Origin: DAIDJD01 sp035485275
GTDB lineage: Bacteria > Oederibacteriota > JAJYGY01 > DAIDJD01
NCBI GenBank assembly: GCA_035485275.1
Contig: DATHOE010000021.1
Span: forward strand, 62,001-126,000
Reading direction: 5' to 3'
DNA: 64,000 bases
Within the stretch, counting starts at the first letter, position 1; every line of letters begins with the position of its first letter. A model generated the notes under the pieces. The model was not told where the DNA came from and made no database searches. It worked only from the letters and a program-made list of their open reading frames with translations. The translations under genes were made by a program, and so were the position numbers. This document shows positions 63,391 through 64,000 of the stretch, piece by piece.

Positions 63391-64000
63391 ATGCTCAAAC
63401 CGCTCTTCATCTACAACACGCTCGCCGACGGAAGTCTGCGCATCCTCAACCCCATGGTGGGCGAGGAGGTCTGGACGGTCCCGGGACGCAGCCAGCGGCC
63501 CTACGCCAACGACCTGCGGCGCCCCCCCGATCCCATAGACCCCGGGCTGGACCGCGACGCGGTGTGCCATTTCTGCCCCAAGAACAGCGAGCACACGCCC
63601 GCGGAGAAGAGCCGGGTGGTGCGCGAGGGCACCGGATTCAAGGTGCTTGAAAAGCAGACCGCCGAACAGGCCCTGGCCAAGCCGGCCCTGTTCAGGCGCG
63701 TGCCCAACCTGTTCGAGATCGTGCCCATGGAGTTCTGGAAGCGGAACTACGGCTTCAAGCTCTCGCCGCTCCAGAGGCAGTGGAAGGACGCCTACCTTTC
63801 CACGCCCAAGGGCCGCGCCCACGTGCTGGGCGTCATCGACGAAAAGCTGGAGCACCAGGACAAGAGCGCCGCCGAGATCGCCGCGACCCCCGAGGACGTC
63901 AAGTTCGAGCTCGCCGACGCCTTTTTCGGGGGCAGCCACGACCTGATCGTCAGCGGCGCGCATTTCCGCGAGGGCGCCACCAGCGTGGCCGACCTGCTGA
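63391..64000 (+). CDS. Galactose-1-phosphate uridylyltransferase-like (DUF4921) protein, 3' end outside window
   Basis: An open reading frame of 203 codons that runs off the window without a stop. It starts MLKPLFIYNTLADGSLRIL and has VCHFCPKNSEHTPAEK (a CxxC zinc-like site of GalT/HIT-type folds) and LFRRVPNLFEIVPMEFWKR. This resembles DUF4921/GalT-like proteins; the catalytic HxH part would lie beyond the edge. Divergent from bioA with 136 bases between, where both promoters must lie (TACGCT at about 63295 is a possible -10 box). Confidence 0.7.
   Translation, partial: MLKPLFIYNTLADGSLRILNPMVGEEVWTVPGRSQRPYANDLRRPPDPIDPGLDRDAVCHFCPKNSEHTPAEKSRVVREGTGFKVLEKQTAEQALAKPALFRRVPNLFEIVPMEFWKRNYGFKLSPLQRQWKDAYLSTPKGRAHVLGVIDEKLEHQDKSAAEIAATPEDVKFELADAFFGGSHDLIVSGAHFREGATSVADLL

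Overview
The window joins two very different kinds of DNA. From about 14.2 kb to the end it is compact, GC-rich chromosome. Genes overlap by 1-4 bases and GTG starts are common. From the left edge to about 13.9 kb it is AT-richer accessory DNA with different codon use. The chromosomal part carries an LPS-export set (lptC, an lptA-like gene, lptB) beside a lipid A-type acyltransferase, so the host is a Gram-negative bacterium with an outer membrane. It makes cobalamin by the anaerobic route and has thiC and bioA. I cannot place it in a phylum from the sequence; an uncultured or deep-branching GC-rich lineage is a guess.

Accessory region (1-13.9 kb). It holds a lone TSPPY-type DNA methyltransferase, a lipoprotein with ATQTAV repeats, a small Xre-type regulator, a compact tyrosine recombinase and an AT-hook protein. 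Next comes a run of nuclease-type genes: an MmeI-like one-chain restriction-modification enzyme, a membrane coiled-coil protein, a PD-(D/E)xK-like protein and a GIY-YIG nuclease. After that lie a HEPN gene followed by a DUF2971 gene, and on the other strand a membrane-anchored HTH protein overlapping an LRAT-fold protein. The region ends near a tRNA-Val(CAC) gene whose terminator is intact. An inverted, decayed copy of the tRNA 5' half lies about 200 bp away. This looks like an integrative element or defence island whose left end is outside the window.

Chromosome. 14.2-17.4 kb: thyA-folA-LOG family-mscS in a tightly coupled operon. 17.4-18.7 kb: an autoregulated toxin-antitoxin-like pair whose nucleotidyltransferase is broken by one in-frame TAA. 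18.8-25.0 kb: trxB, thiC, then on the minus strand a small secreted protein, an FNR-type reductase and pepA. 25.1-32.8 kb: the cobalamin cluster cbiD, cbiET, cbiG, cobJ/cbiH, cobM/cbiF, interleaved with membrane, GNAT and GGCT-like genes. 32.9-36.6 kb: a YyaL-type thioredoxin-domain protein, an APH-fold kinase and an unknown gene. 37-42.4 kb: acyltransferase, lptC, lptA-like, lptB and a SpoIID-domain protein. 42.5-49.6 kb: stress and housekeeping genes (orphan AbrB-type protein, Hsp20, ClpB, VOC, PqiA-like, rhodanese). 49.8-54.2 kb: a double M16 peptidase, a degenerate cyclase-like membrane protein and a small unexplained transcription unit ending in a Cys-Gly-Cys peptide. 54.3-64 kb: a GGDEF-CBM48 fusion, HAD phosphatase, SAM methyltransferase, ClpS, rhomboid protease, TypA, CBS-GGDEF, BioA and the start of a GalT-like gene.

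The strongest candidates for something undescribed are the nuclease run at 4.9-9.6 kb, the HEPN-DUF2971 pair, the HTH-membrane/LRAT pair, and the short transcription unit at 53.94-54.22 kb.
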